25,632 bases of DNA, taken from the NCBI GenBank assembly GCA_964560325.1, contig CAZLLV010000528.1:1-25632 (forward strand), written 5' to 3'. This stretch comes from CAZLLV01 sp964560325. GTDB lineage: Bacteria > Acidobacteriota > Thermoanaerobaculia > Multivoradales > DATKCC01. Both the position numbers and the translations under genes were made by a program. The notes beneath the pieces are model-generated. The model made no database searches and had not been told where the DNA came from. It worked only from the letters and a program-made list of their open reading frames with translations. Positions 1-7,588 of this stretch are shown here, piece by piece. Every line of letters begins with the position of its first letter. The stretch's first letter is position 1.

Positions 1-145
1 TGGCCGCCATCTTGGCGAGCGCCGGCTCCGCGTGCATGGCCGCCACGAACCCGCGGATCCGGTCGCGCGCGGCGACCGCCGCGTCGGTCGATCCGGCGAC
101 CCCGAGCAGCGCCTCGGCGTACGGACGGGCGAAGCGCTGGATCAC
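1..145 (-). CDS. atpH: ATP synthase F1 delta subunit, N-terminal part (cut by window edge)
   Basis: Only the first 48 residues are inside the window; the rest lies to the left. They begin MIQRFARPYAEALLGVAG, which matches the start of F1 delta/OSCP subunits (an A-R-P-Y-A-x-A-L helix). Delta is the peripheral-stalk protein that joins the b/b' stalk to the top of the alpha3-beta3 catalytic head of the F-type ATP synthase. The GTG start at 145 overlaps the TGA of atpF by 4 nt (GTGA), the usual sign of translational coupling, and the gene order b', b, delta fits a peripheral-stalk block. The alpha, gamma, beta and epsilon genes would be expected further left, but this cannot be seen. Confidence 0.88.
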   Translation of the reverse strand, partial: MIQRFARPYAEALLGVAGSTDAAVAARDRIRGFVAAMHAEPALAKMAA

Positions 146-735
146 GACGCCTCCCTCTCCAGCCGGGTCAGATTGCGCCGGAAGATCGCCTTCTTCTCCT
201 CGCGGCCGAGCTCGCCCTCGAGCCGCTCGCGGGCGAGCTTCGCCGCGAGGGCGGCGGTGTAGCGCTCGAGCTCCTGGCGCGCCTGGGCCAGCCGGTGGTC
301 GATCTCCACCTGGGCCTGCACGAGCATGCGTTCCTTTTCGCGCTCCGACTGCTCGCGGATCGCGTCGTGCTCCTTCTGCCCCTCGGTTTCGGCGCGCGCC
401 CGCAGCTCCGCGATCTGCGCCTCGAGCGCGGCGACCTGCGAGCCGAGGCCGGAGCGAAGCTCGGCCGCCTCCGCCCGGCGCTCGCGCGCCTCGGCCAGCT
501 CCTCCTCGATGCGCCGCGCACGGGCCTCGAGGAAGCGGGTGATCGGCGGCCCCAGGAAGTAGGCGAGCAGGCCGATGTAGAGGACCAGGTTGGCGAGCAT
601 CCAGATCCACGCCGGCAGGCCGAAGAAGAGGGCCGACGGATCGGCCGCCGCGAACGCCGGCGAGGCCGCGAACAGCGCCGCCAGGAGCGGGAGCGCGAAG
701 AGGGCGCGGGCAAAACGCTTCGCGAGGGCCTTCAC
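142..735 (-). CDS. atpF: ATP synthase F0 subunit b with signal-like N-terminus
   Basis: This 197-aa protein has a hydrophobic, signal-like N-terminus ending SPAFAAADPSA (about residues 5-30). A membrane helix follows (about 42-60, WIWMLANLVLYIGLLAYFL), then the GPPITRFLEARARRIEEEL motif and a long charged, Ala/Glu/Arg-rich coiled coil to the end. That is the architecture of F0 subunit b, a stator stalk. The GTG start at 735 overlaps the stop of the upstream b' gene by 4 nt. The segment before the real membrane helix looks like a cleavable signal peptide, a form known in some phyla with paired b subunits; cleavage itself is an inference. It lies in an operon with the b' and delta genes. Confidence 0.88.
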   Translation of the reverse strand: MKALAKRFARALFALPLLAALFAASPAFAAADPSALFFGLPAWIWMLANLVLYIGLLAYFLGPPITRFLEARARRIEEELAEARERRAEAAELRSGLGSQVAALEAQIAELRARAETEGQKEHDAIREQSEREKERMLVQAQVEIDHRLAQARQELERYTAALAAKLARERLEGELGREEKKAIFRRNLTRLEREAS

Positions 736-1160
736 GCCGACCTCTCCAGCAGCTTGTCGGCCATCCGGTCGCCGAGGGCACGGGCACGCTCTGCGAGCAC
801 CTCGCGCTGCGTGGCGACCTCGCCCTCGAGCTCGGCCTGGGCCGCACGCAGGCGCTGGTCGGCCTCCTCGCGCGTCTCGCCCAGGAGCGATTCGCGGTGT
901 GCCTCCGCCGCCTTGCGCAGCTCGTCGCGGCGGCCGGCGGCTTCGACCCGGGCGTGGTTCAGCTTCTCGCGCTCGGCGTCGATCTTGCTCTCGGCCTGCT
1001 TCGCGGCGGCCTCGTGCTCGGCGCGCGCGGACTCGACCGTCTCGCGCCGCTCGCGCAGGATCTCCACGATCGGCGCGAACAGGAACTTTCGCAGGATCCA
1101 GTAGGCGATCCAGAAGATCACCAGGATCACCAGCATGCTGGCGTCGGGAAGCAGATTCAT
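732..1160 (-). CDS. atpF': ATP synthase F0 subunit b' (second b-type stalk subunit)
   Basis: This 142-aa protein starts MNLLPDASMLVILVIFWIAYWILRKFLF, a single N-terminal membrane helix, followed by the typical P-I-V-E-I-L-x-x-R hinge and a long coiled coil rich in Glu, Arg and Ala. This is the plain b/b' stalk architecture without a signal sequence. It is a different sequence from the following atpF, so the enzyme probably uses a b/b' heterodimer, as in cyanobacteria and alphaproteobacteria. The ATG at 1160 is chosen because upstream in-frame codons encode no membrane or coiled-coil sequence and overlap the promoter region. First gene of the visible atp operon; its TGA overlaps the atpF GTG. 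Which of the two paralogues is named b or b' is a convention. Confidence 0.85.
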   Translation of the reverse strand: MNLLPDASMLVILVIFWIAYWILRKFLFAPIVEILRERRETVESARAEHEAAAKQAESKIDAEREKLNHARVEAAGRRDELRKAAEAHRESLLGETREEADQRLRAAQAELEGEVATQREVLAERARALGDRMADKLLERSA

Positions 1161-1213
1161 CGCAGGTCGATGCGCGTCGTTCGAGAGATCGATCGGAGGG
1201 CCGTACAGACGTA

Positions 1214-1245
1214 GAGCAACCGGAGCCCTCGCGGGCCGGTTGCTC
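1214..1245 (-). other. Perfect 10-bp inverted repeat in the atp leader
   Basis: The arms GAGCAACCGG (1214-1223) and CCGGTTGCTC (1236-1245) are perfectly complementary around a 12-nt loop. If transcription starts near 1249, as the promoter at 1256-1284 predicts, this stem-loop forms within a few nucleotides of the 5' end of the atp mRNA. 5'-terminal stem-loops of this kind can protect mRNA from decay. An operator is the alternative. There is no T-tract on either side, so it is not a classical terminator. Confidence 0.55.
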
Positions 1246-1255
1246 GGACGGCCGG

Positions 1256-1284
1256 AATGTAGCACGCGCCCCCGGAGGGGTCAA
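1256..1284 (-). promoter_or_regulatory. Sigma70-type promoter of the atp operon
   Basis: Read on the minus strand, TTGACC (1284-1279) is followed by a 17-nt spacer and TACATT (1261-1256). This is a 5/6 match to -35 and a 4/6 match to -10, with ideal spacing. It lies about 96 nt upstream of the b' start codon and predicts a start of transcription near 1249. The divergent stretch 1161-1440 otherwise holds the stem-loop at 1214-1245 and a possible plus-strand -10 (TATCAT, 1338-1343) for the transporter gene. Confidence 0.6.
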
Positions 1285-1440
1285 CCCGCTCTCGCCCGCG
1301 CTCCGACACCCCTCCGACGGCCGGCCGCCACCTGCGCTATCATCGGGCGGCACGCTTTCACGAATCCGTTCATGAAGCGCGCATCGAGCCGGGCGGGCGC
1401 ACGGCGCGACGGCGCGCGATCGCAGGGGGGAGAGCCTCAG

Positions 1441-3000
1441 GTGGAGCCCAAGCCTCGTTCCGACCGCGGCCAGTGGAGCTCGAAGCTCGGCTTCGTGCTG
1501 GCGGCCTCCGGCTCGGCGATCGGACTCGGCAACATCGTCTTCTTCGGGGCGAACGCCTACCGCTACGGCGCCGGAGCGTTCTACCTCGCCTACCTGCTCG
1601 CCCTCTTCGTGGTCGGCATCCCGGTGCTGATCGGCGAGCTCGGCCTCGGCAGCCTCACCAACCAGGCGTTCCCGCAGTCGCTCCGGAGGATCGGCGGCCG
1701 GTGGGGCGAGCTCGCCGGCTGGTGGGGGCTGCTCAACGCCGCCTTCATCACCATGTACTACGTCACCCTGCTCGCCTGGGTGGGCGGCATGCTGATCGGC
1801 TCGTTCGGGCCGCTCTGGCGCGAGGCGACGGCGGTCGAGGCGTTCGCGGTCGAGTCGATGCCGAACCCGCACGGCTTCTTCTTCGACATGATCTCGTCGT
1901 GGTGGGTGGTCGCCCTGGTGGTCGTGGTCTGGGGGGTGAACCTCTTCATCGTGCGCCGCGGCGTCTCCACCATCGAGCCGGTGGTGAAGGTCTTCGTGCC
2001 GCTCATGTGGGCCTTCATGCTGGTGCTGATCGTACGCGGGCTGACGCTGCCGAACGGCTTCGAGGGGGTCTACCTGCTCTTCACGCCCGACTTCGAGCTG
2101 ATGCGAGAGCCGGCGGTCTGGCAGGGGGCGGCGAGCCAGATCTTCTTCAGCCTCACGCTCGGCTTCGGCGTGATGACCGCCTACGCCTCCTACCTGCCCC
2201 GCGATGCCGACCAGGTGAACAACGGCCTGCTCACCGCCTGTCTCAACTGCGGCTTCGAGTTCCTGGCGGGCGTCGCGATCTTCTCGCTCCTGTTCACCTT
2301 CGCGATCGCGCCGCAGGCGTCGACCATCGCCATGACCTTCTTCGTCATGCCGCAGGGGATCGCCGCCATGCCGGTCGGGGTCCTCGCGTTCGGCGTCCTC
2401 TTCTTCCTGCTCATGCTGCTCGCCGGGCTGTCGTCGTCGATCTCGCTGATCGAGGGGATCAACTGCGCGATGATCGACAAGTTCGGCTGGTCGCGGAAGA
2501 GGACCCTGGCGGCGACCGGCGCGGTCGGCCTGGTCGGCAGCGTCTGCTTCGCCCTTCCGATGGTGGTCGACCGCCAGCTCGCCGGCAACGGCACCCTCGG
2601 CCTCTCGCTGCTCGACCTGATCGACCACTGGGCGTTCAGCCACGGGCTGCTCCTGGTCGGCGTCGTCGAGTGCCTGCTCCTCGGCTGGATGCTGCCGATC
2701 TCGAAGCTGCGCGAGCACCTGAACCGGTACGGCCGCTTCCGGGTGCCGGCGCTCTTCGACTGGCTGATCAAGCTGGTCATCCCCGCCTGGCTGCTCTGGA
2801 TCCTCGGCCTGTCGATCTGGGGCAAGATCGAGAACGGCATCTACGGTCACGACCTCGCCCTCGACTGGGCGCAGTCGCTGCCCGTCGTCGCCTTCCTGGT
2901 CTGGTTCGTCACGACCACCGGGCTCGCGACCTGGCTCACGCTGCGCAAGGGGCAGCCGGAGCCGCCGATCCACACGCCCGACGAGGCGAGCCATGTCTAG
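1441..3000 (+). CDS. Sodium:neurotransmitter symporter (SNF/NSS, SLC6-like) family transporter
   Basis: This 519-aa polytopic membrane protein opens with QWSSKLGFVLAASGSAIGLGN (about residues 11-31), the TM1 signature of the NSS family, which couples Na+ to uptake of amino acids or related solutes. About a dozen hydrophobic helices follow, including the region LMLLAGLSSSISLIEG typical of TM8. The usual N-I-W-R-F-P-Y after the Gly-rich stretch is replaced by NIVFFGANAYRYGAGAF, so this is a divergent subfamily and its substrate cannot be named. I chose GTG 1441 because a strong GGGGGGAGA ribosome-binding site precedes it and the family motif starts about 10 residues later. The in-frame ATG at 1372 would add 23 basic residues and has no visible ribosome-binding site. 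It overlaps the next gene by 8 nt. Confidence 0.87.
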   Translation: MEPKPRSDRGQWSSKLGFVLAASGSAIGLGNIVFFGANAYRYGAGAFYLAYLLALFVVGIPVLIGELGLGSLTNQAFPQSLRRIGGRWGELAGWWGLLNAAFITMYYVTLLAWVGGMLIGSFGPLWREATAVEAFAVESMPNPHGFFFDMISSWWVVALVVVVWGVNLFIVRRGVSTIEPVVKVFVPLMWAFMLVLIVRGLTLPNGFEGVYLLFTPDFELMREPAVWQGAASQIFFSLTLGFGVMTAYASYLPRDADQVNNGLLTACLNCGFEFLAGVAIFSLLFTFAIAPQASTIAMTFFVMPQGIAAMPVGVLAFGVLFFLLMLLAGLSSSISLIEGINCAMIDKFGWSRKRTLAATGAVGLVGSVCFALPMVVDRQLAGNGTLGLSLLDLIDHWAFSHGLLLVGVVECLLLGWMLPISKLREHLNRYGRFRVPALFDWLIKLVIPAWLLWILGLSIWGKIENGIYGHDLALDWAQSLPVVAFLVWFVTTTGLATWLTLRKGQPEPPIHTPDEASHV

Positions 3001-3493
3001 ATCCAGGTTCTGGAAGCGGATCGCGCCGGCCGTGGCGCTGGCGGTTTGGAGCGCTGTCGCCGCCGGACCGGTGCTCGGCCAGGCGACGGGCGCGCCGGCG
3101 GTCGTCGCCGACGACCCTTTCCCGCTCCGGGGCGAGACGACCGAGATCCGGGTCGAGGGCGCCGATGGACGGCCGCTCGCCGGGGTCGCGCTGCGGGCGC
3201 GCTACCGGCCGAACAGCGAGACCGCCCACACCGCGGAGATGGGCGTGACCGACGCCGCCGGACGGGTGGAGTGGACACCGGACGACGCCGGCGTCGTGCT
3301 GCTCGAGGCGGGCGACGCGGCGGCGCCGATCGCGCAACACCGCGTGTCGGTGCGCTTCGGCGGCTTTCCGCCGCTCGGCCTGCTGGTGATGGTGGTGGCG
3401 GCGGCGCTCCTCTTCGGCGGCGCGGCGCTCGGGTTCTGGTGGCTGATGCGCGGCCCGGAGCCCCTGCCGACCGACGAGCCGCCTTCGACCTGA
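2993..3493 (+). CDS. Small exported, C-terminally anchored protein with Ig-like/DUF4198-like domain
   Basis: This 166-aa protein has a signal peptide (about residues 1-30, ending VLGQA). A roughly 90-residue beta-rich domain follows, with PFPLRGETTEIRVEGADGRPLAGV and GVTDAAGRVEWTPDDAG, which resembles the DUF4198/carboxypeptidase-regulatory type of periplasmic Ig-like fold. A C-terminal membrane helix (about 123-150) and a short Pro/Glu-rich tail end the protein. It should sit in the periplasm, tethered to the inner membrane. Its start codon lies inside the 3' end of the transporter gene, so the two are probably co-translated and the protein may be an accessory to the transporter. That pairing is inferred from position only. 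Function is unknown. Confidence 0.72.
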   Translation: MSRSRFWKRIAPAVALAVWSAVAAGPVLGQATGAPAVVADDPFPLRGETTEIRVEGADGRPLAGVALRARYRPNSETAHTAEMGVTDAAGRVEWTPDDAGVVLLEAGDAAAPIAQHRVSVRFGGFPPLGLLVMVVAAALLFGGAALGFWWLMRGPEPLPTDEPPST

Positions 3494-3498
3494 AACGG

Positions 3499-4221
3499 TC
3501 AGCCGCCCGACAGATCCGAGCCGCTCAGGCGGTCGGCGAGGGAGCGGCCGCCGGTGGCGGCTAGGAGGGTGGGGAGGCCGAGGAGGGCGACGGTGAGGAG
3601 GGAGCCGATCCAGCGCCGGGCGGTCTGGCCGAAGGTCAGGCTCACGCCGCCCGGCGCGCGCGCCACCAGGCCGGCCCACGCCATGCCCGGCGTCTGTCCC
3701 CAGAAGGCGAGCGGCAGGATCGAGTAGAGGAAGGAGAAGACGAGCAGGAAGAGGACCAGCGCCGGCCAGTCGCCGAAGCCGGCGGGGACGTCGAGCAGCA
3801 GCCGTGCACCGAGGAGCAGGAGGACGGCGACCGCGGCGTGGACGGCGAGGTCGGCGAGGCCGGCGAGGTAGCGGGAGGCGAGCGTGACGCGATCCGGCCG
3901 CCGCTCGTCGGGCGGGCTCTCGAAGGGCTCTTCCGACGGCTCCTCGGCCGGGGGCCGGGCTTGGACTGGCGTGGGGGCCGGCCGGGGGCGCGGCTTCGGG
4001 GCGGTCCGGGCGGGTGCGACCTCCGGCTCGTCGAACAGCGAGAGCATGCCCGGCTCCGCCGCGGCGCTCGGCTCGTCCGGCTCGGCTTCCCCCGGCTCGG
4101 CCTCGTCCTCGACCGGCTCGCGCTCCGGCGCCCGCCGCGCGGGCTCGGGCGGGTCGAGCGGCAGATCGAAGAGGACCGGCTCGTCGTCCCGGTCGGATCG
4201 GTTCGGCCTCCGACGGCTCAT
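3499..4221 (-). CDS. RDD-family membrane protein with acidic/proline-rich N-terminal tail
   Basis: This 240-aa protein is built of two parts. Residues 1-110 are a hydrophilic, Pro/Glu-rich, probably disordered tail with two Phe-Asp motifs (VLFDLPLD and LSLFDEPE). Residues 113-235 are an RDD domain: Arg117 and Asp124 frame the first helix, two membrane helices lie at about 125-143 and 153-172, the FWGQTPGM loop is at 174-180, RRW at 202-204, and the closing GRSLADRLSG carries the last Asp. RDD proteins are poorly understood inner-membrane proteins, some linked to ion antiport. The ATG starts 1 nt after the stop of the TPR gene, with the ribosome-binding site GAGGTGA overlapping that stop, so the two form an operon. 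The tail is longer than usual for the family. Confidence 0.82.
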   Translation of the reverse strand: MSRRRPNRSDRDDEPVLFDLPLDPPEPARRAPEREPVEDEAEPGEAEPDEPSAAAEPGMLSLFDEPEVAPARTAPKPRPRPAPTPVQARPPAEEPSEEPFESPPDERRPDRVTLASRYLAGLADLAVHAAVAVLLLLGARLLLDVPAGFGDWPALVLFLLVFSFLYSILPLAFWGQTPGMAWAGLVARAPGGVSLTFGQTARRWIGSLLTVALLGLPTLLAATGGRSLADRLSGSDLSGG

Positions 4222-4222
4222 G

Positions 4223-6505
4223 TCACCTCGTCGGCAGGTACTTGACGTAGATGCGGTAGAGGAGATCCTTCGAGCGGCTCTGGTAGGTCTCGGCGAAGAG
4301 GTAGTGGCGCTGCAGCTCCTCGTCGTCCGGGGCGACCGCCAGCGCCTCCTCGAACTCCTCCGCCGCTGCGGCCGCGTCGCCCCGCTGGAGCTCGCGTATG
4401 CCGCGGTTGTAGTAGCTCGTGATCATCATCCGCCGCACGTCCCGGTTCCCCGGCTCCTCCTCGTAGAGGCGCCAGAGACGGGGAAGAAGCCGCAGGTAGT
4501 CGCCGGACTCGAACATGGCGACCTCGGGGGCGAGCGGCTCGAGTGCCCGGTCGGTGGCCTCCTGCAGCTCCAGCGGCTCGCCGTCGAGGGCGGAGATCCG
4601 CGCGGCGCGGTCGAAGAGCTGGCTCGCGAACAGGTACTCCTGCTGCTCGTACGCGGTGCGCGCTGCCTGGAGGATGCGTTCGCGGCGCTCCAAGGCCTCC
4701 GGAGGCAGCGCCTCCTCGTCGGGCTCGCCCTCGGCGTCCGCCTCGGCCGGCGCCTCCCAGCGCGCGATCAGCTCCTGGGCCTCGGCATGGCTCGGATCGT
4801 CGGGCCGGATCCGGCGCAGCATGGCGAGCGCCATCGAGGTGCGCCCCTGCTCGTGAAGGTCGGTGGCGCGTTCGATCGGTCCGAGCACCTCCGCCGGGGC
4901 GGTCTCGATCACCTCTTCGGCGTCGGAGTTCGGGAAGACGCTGTCCTTGTTCGAGAACAGCCACCAGCCGGCGGCCGCGACCAGCACCAGCACCAGGCCG
5001 CCCACGAGGAGAAAGCTCCGGCGGCCCGGCTCGCGCTTCGCCTGCGCCGGCCCGTACGACGGCACGGCGCGCGGCGCACCGTCCGCCCGCCCGGCACTCT
5101 CCGACGGGGGCGGCGGGACGAGGATCTCCTCGCGCAGGGTCGAGTCGGCGGCGTCCGGCTTGCCGCTCGACAGGTCCGAGAGGTCGAACGTTCCCAGCCC
5201 ACCCATCGCGATCGTCTCGTCCGGCGATGGGCCGCGCGAGACCGAGACCGGCTCCCCGGACTCGATCTGGCGCAGGTAGTCGCGCGCCGCCAGGTGGCTC
5301 GACTGCAACTCCAGCACGCGCTCGAACCGCGCCTTCGCCCTGTCGCGGTCGCCCGCCTCGAGCGCCGCCAACCCTTCGTGGAAAGCCTCCTCTACCTCGC
5401 GCTCGCGCTCCGCCTTCTGGCGCCGGGCCGCCTCGATCCGCCGCGCCGCCTCGTCGTGGTCGACGTCGATCAGGAAGATCCGCGACCAGGCGTCGATCGC
5501 GCCCTGGTGGTCACCGGCGGCCGACGCCTCGTCCCCCTCGGCGAGGAGGTCGGCGATCCGCGAGTCGCCGTTCGGCCGCGAAGGCTCGGCCGCGGCGGCG
5601 GCGGGCGCCGGCGCGGGATCGAGCTGGGGAGCGTCGCTCGGCTCGAGCCCGTCGAACGAGAAGAGGTCGTCGTCCTCTTCCGCCCCTCCGGCGGCCGTGG
5701 GCTCGGGGGACCAGGACGGCGGCTCGTCGTGCGTGTCGAGATCGGGGACGTCGAAGCCCCCCAGGAGCTCCATGTCGTCGTCCTCGGGCAGGTCGAACGG
5801 CGACGAGTGCGAAGAGGCCGGCGGTGGGGGAGCCGGCGCCGCCGGCGGGGGTGCGGGCTCGCCGCGCGCCGAGCGCAGGCGCGCCTCCATGTCCTCGAAG
5901 AGCGGGTGGTCGGGGTCGAGGGAGCGGACCTTCGCCAGCTCGCCCTCGGCCCGGGCGAGATCGCCGGCGCGCAGAGCCGTGCCCGCCTCGCGAAGGAAGC
6001 TCTCGACGTACGGCTGCGCCTCCAGGCGGGACTGCGCGGTCTCTGCGATGCCGGCGGCCTCCGGATCGGACGCGACCGCGTCCCGGCCGCGCGCCGCCCG
6101 CTCGAGCACGCCCCGGAAATCGCGCGCTTCGAGCCGCTCCCGGAGCTCCGCGGCCAGACGGCCGGCGGCCGGCGCCGCGGGCTCTCCGAAGTCGAAGAGA
6201 TCGTCCGCCGACGCCTCGGGCTCCGGCTCCACCTCGTAGAGGTCCGAGAAGTCCGGCAGCTCGGGCAGAGCGTCCAGGCCCTCCCCGGAGCCGTCCGCGG
6301 CCGGCGCACCGTCGGCGTCGCTCAGGCGCGCCTTGAGCGTGCGCGCGGGATCGAACTGCGGATCGAGCTCGAGCACGAAGTCGCAGCCCAGGATCGCCTC
6401 CTGGTCCCGGCCGCTCTCCGCCAAGCCGACGCTCTGCTCGTAGGTCGCGAGGATGCGCTGCTTCACCTCGTCGCCGAGGGAAGGATTGCCGGGGTAGGTG
6501 CTCAT
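4223..6505 (-). CDS. Large TPR protein with one membrane helix and acidic FDL-rich linkers
   Basis: This 760-aa protein contains TPR-like helical pairs at about 12-50, 115-200, 315-415, 540-585, 610-635 and 695-740. Between them lie long acidic/proline-rich linkers (about 65-110, 212-312, 415-495). One membrane helix (about 497-517, SFLLVGGLVLVLVAAAGWW) separates a large N-terminal part, presumably cytoplasmic, from a smaller C-terminal TPR part, presumably periplasmic. The linkers repeat short motifs: LFDFGE, PFDLPEDDD, LFSFDGLE, TFDLSDLSS. TPRs bind proteins, so a scaffold role in an envelope complex is likely. There is no enzymatic motif. It is first in an operon with the RDD protein, which carries similar motifs. 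The ATG at 6505 fits the predicted promoter. I do not recognise a named family. Confidence 0.78.
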   Translation of the reverse strand: MSTYPGNPSLGDEVKQRILATYEQSVGLAESGRDQEAILGCDFVLELDPQFDPARTLKARLSDADGAPAADGSGEGLDALPELPDFSDLYEVEPEPEASADDLFDFGEPAAPAAGRLAAELRERLEARDFRGVLERAARGRDAVASDPEAAGIAETAQSRLEAQPYVESFLREAGTALRAGDLARAEGELAKVRSLDPDHPLFEDMEARLRSARGEPAPPPAAPAPPPPASSHSSPFDLPEDDDMELLGGFDVPDLDTHDEPPSWSPEPTAAGGAEEDDDLFSFDGLEPSDAPQLDPAPAPAAAAAEPSRPNGDSRIADLLAEGDEASAAGDHQGAIDAWSRIFLIDVDHDEAARRIEAARRQKAEREREVEEAFHEGLAALEAGDRDRAKARFERVLELQSSHLAARDYLRQIESGEPVSVSRGPSPDETIAMGGLGTFDLSDLSSGKPDAADSTLREEILVPPPPSESAGRADGAPRAVPSYGPAQAKREPGRRSFLLVGGLVLVLVAAAGWWLFSNKDSVFPNSDAEEVIETAPAEVLGPIERATDLHEQGRTSMALAMLRRIRPDDPSHAEAQELIARWEAPAEADAEGEPDEEALPPEALERRERILQAARTAYEQQEYLFASQLFDRAARISALDGEPLELQEATDRALEPLAPEVAMFESGDYLRLLPRLWRLYEEEPGNRDVRRMMITSYYNRGIRELQRGDAAAAAEEFEEALAVAPDDEELQRHYLFAETYQSRSKDLLYRIYVKYLPTR

Positions 6506-6546
6506 GTCGATTGCCGAAACGTCCTGGGCCGGGAAGATTTGCGCCT

Positions 6547-6575
6547 ATCGTAACAGACCCGCCAACACGCCACAA
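6547..6575 (-). promoter_or_regulatory. Candidate promoter of the TPR-RDD operon
   Basis: On the minus strand TTGTGG (6575-6570), a 17-nt spacer and TACGAT (6552-6547) lie about 40 nt upstream of the ATG. The elements are moderate matches (3/6 and 4/6) but the spacing is ideal, and the divergent region is visibly richer in A+T than its surroundings. It overlaps the region that would carry the opposing promoter of the formiminotransferase gene. Confidence 0.4.
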
Positions 6576-6588
6576 CTTCTCTGTTTGC

Positions 6589-6594
6589 TATACT
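6589..6594 (+). promoter_or_regulatory. -10 element next to the formiminotransferase start (possible leaderless mRNA)
   Basis: TATACT is a 5/6 match to the -10 consensus and ends 6 nt before the GTG at 6601. No ribosome-binding site precedes that codon. A transcript starting 6-7 nt after the element would begin at the start codon itself. No convincing -35 is visible. Confidence 0.42.
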
Positions 6595-6600
6595 TTGGTG

Positions 6601-7569
6601 GTGATCCGAGACCCCGTGCTCGAGTGCGTGCCGAACGTCTCCGAAGGCCGGCGCCCGGAGGTGCTGGCGCGACTGGCGGAGTCGTTGCGCTCCCGCCCGG
6701 GCTGCCGGCTGCTCGACCGTTCTTCCGACCGCGACCACGACCGCAGCGTCTTCACCCTCGCCGGCTCGCCGGAGGGTCTGGTGGCGGCGCTCCTCGGCCT
6801 CTTCGAGGTGGCGGTGGCCGAGATCGACCTCTCCGACCGGGCGGGCGGCGCCGAGCCCGGCGTCCATCCCTGCATGGGCGCGGTCGACGTGGTGCCGTTC
6901 GTGCCGCTCGGCGGTGCGCCGATGGCGCTCGCCGTCGAGACCGCCGAGCGGCTCGGGAAGGCGGTGGCGGAGCGCTTCGACCTGCCGGTCTACCTGTACG
7001 AGGAAGCCGCGCGCCGGCCGGAGCGGCGCAACCTGGCCGCCGTGCGCCGCGGCGGCTTCGAGGGGCTGGCGCGGCGCTGCGCCGACGCCCACGACCCGCT
7101 CGGCCGGCCCGACCTCGGCCCCCCCCGCCCCCACCCCACGGCCGGAGCGGTGGCGATCGGCGCCCGCGGCTTCCTGGTCGCGTTCAACGTGGTGCTCCGC
7201 TCGGACGACCTGGAGGCGGCGCGCGCGATCGCCCGGGCGGTGCGCGAGTCGAGCCCCGCGGGGACGGGCCTGCCGGCGGTCAAGGCGCTCGGCTTGCGGC
7301 TCGCGAGCCGGGGGCGGGTGCAGGTGAGCATGAACCTGACCGACCCGACCCGCACGTCGCCGTTCGCGGCCGTCCGGGCGGTGCGCCGCGAGGCCGCGGC
7401 GCTCGGCGTGGAGATCGAGGAGTGCGAGCTGATCGGCCTGATGCCGGAGGCGGCCGCCGCCCGCTCGCTCGAGGAGGCGCTCCTCCTGCCCGGCTTCGCC
7501 CTCGACCGGACGATCGAGCGGCGGCTCACCGAGACCGCCGAGACCGCCGAAACCGCCGACCGAGAGTGA
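6601..7569 (+). CDS. Glutamate formiminotransferase
   Basis: This 322-aa protein is related to the N-terminal half of formiminotransferase-cyclodeaminase. The start, VLECVPNVSEGRRPEVLARL, and the block GVHPCMGAVDVVPFVPLGG (about 87-105, with the His of the HPxMGAxDVxPF motif as candidate catalytic base) are diagnostic. Further matches are NLAAVRRGGFEGL and HPTAGAVAIGARGFLVAFNV. The enzyme moves the formimino group from N-formiminoglutamate to tetrahydrofolate in histidine degradation. The cyclodeaminase domain is absent and no other hut gene is near. GTG 6601 is preferred because the family motif begins 7 residues later; GTG 6598 directly before it is equally possible. The C-terminus is a short (E-T-A) repeat encoded by 9-nt units. 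The gene is convergent with mpl. Confidence 0.9.
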   Translation: MIRDPVLECVPNVSEGRRPEVLARLAESLRSRPGCRLLDRSSDRDHDRSVFTLAGSPEGLVAALLGLFEVAVAEIDLSDRAGGAEPGVHPCMGAVDVVPFVPLGGAPMALAVETAERLGKAVAERFDLPVYLYEEAARRPERRNLAAVRRGGFEGLARRCADAHDPLGRPDLGPPRPHPTAGAVAIGARGFLVAFNVVLRSDDLEAARAIARAVRESSPAGTGLPAVKALGLRLASRGRVQVSMNLTDPTRTSPFAAVRAVRREAAALGVEIEECELIGLMPEAAAARSLEEALLLPGFALDRTIERRLTETAETAETADRE

Positions 7570-7588
7570 TCCGCCCCCGGGGGCGATC
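7568..7588. terminator. Palindrome between convergent ftcD-like and mpl genes
   Basis: The 21 nt that join the two convergent stops form an almost perfect inverted repeat (GATCCGCCCCC against GGGGGCGATC, one unpaired base). It could act as a compact bidirectional transcription end, but there is no U-tract and the loop would have to open part of the G/C stem. Low certainty. Confidence 0.35.

Noticed and set aside
142..2994. A 950-codon open frame on the minus strand opposite the transporter
   Set aside because: Only its last 197 codons (atpF) are real. The rest is low-complexity Asp/Arg/Gly-rich shadow sequence opposite the transporter and b' genes, as expected from high GC content.
3884..6553. 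An 889-codon plus-strand frame opposite the TPR gene
   Set aside because: It is the complement shadow of the TPR and RDD genes: Arg/Gly/Leu-rich, no domain signature, while the minus strand has clear TPR and RDD features.
7119..7139. C-rich run in the formiminotransferase gene suggesting a slippery site or frameshift
   Set aside because: The frame continues without interruption into a conserved block (HPTAGAVAIGARGF), so there is no sign of a frameshift.
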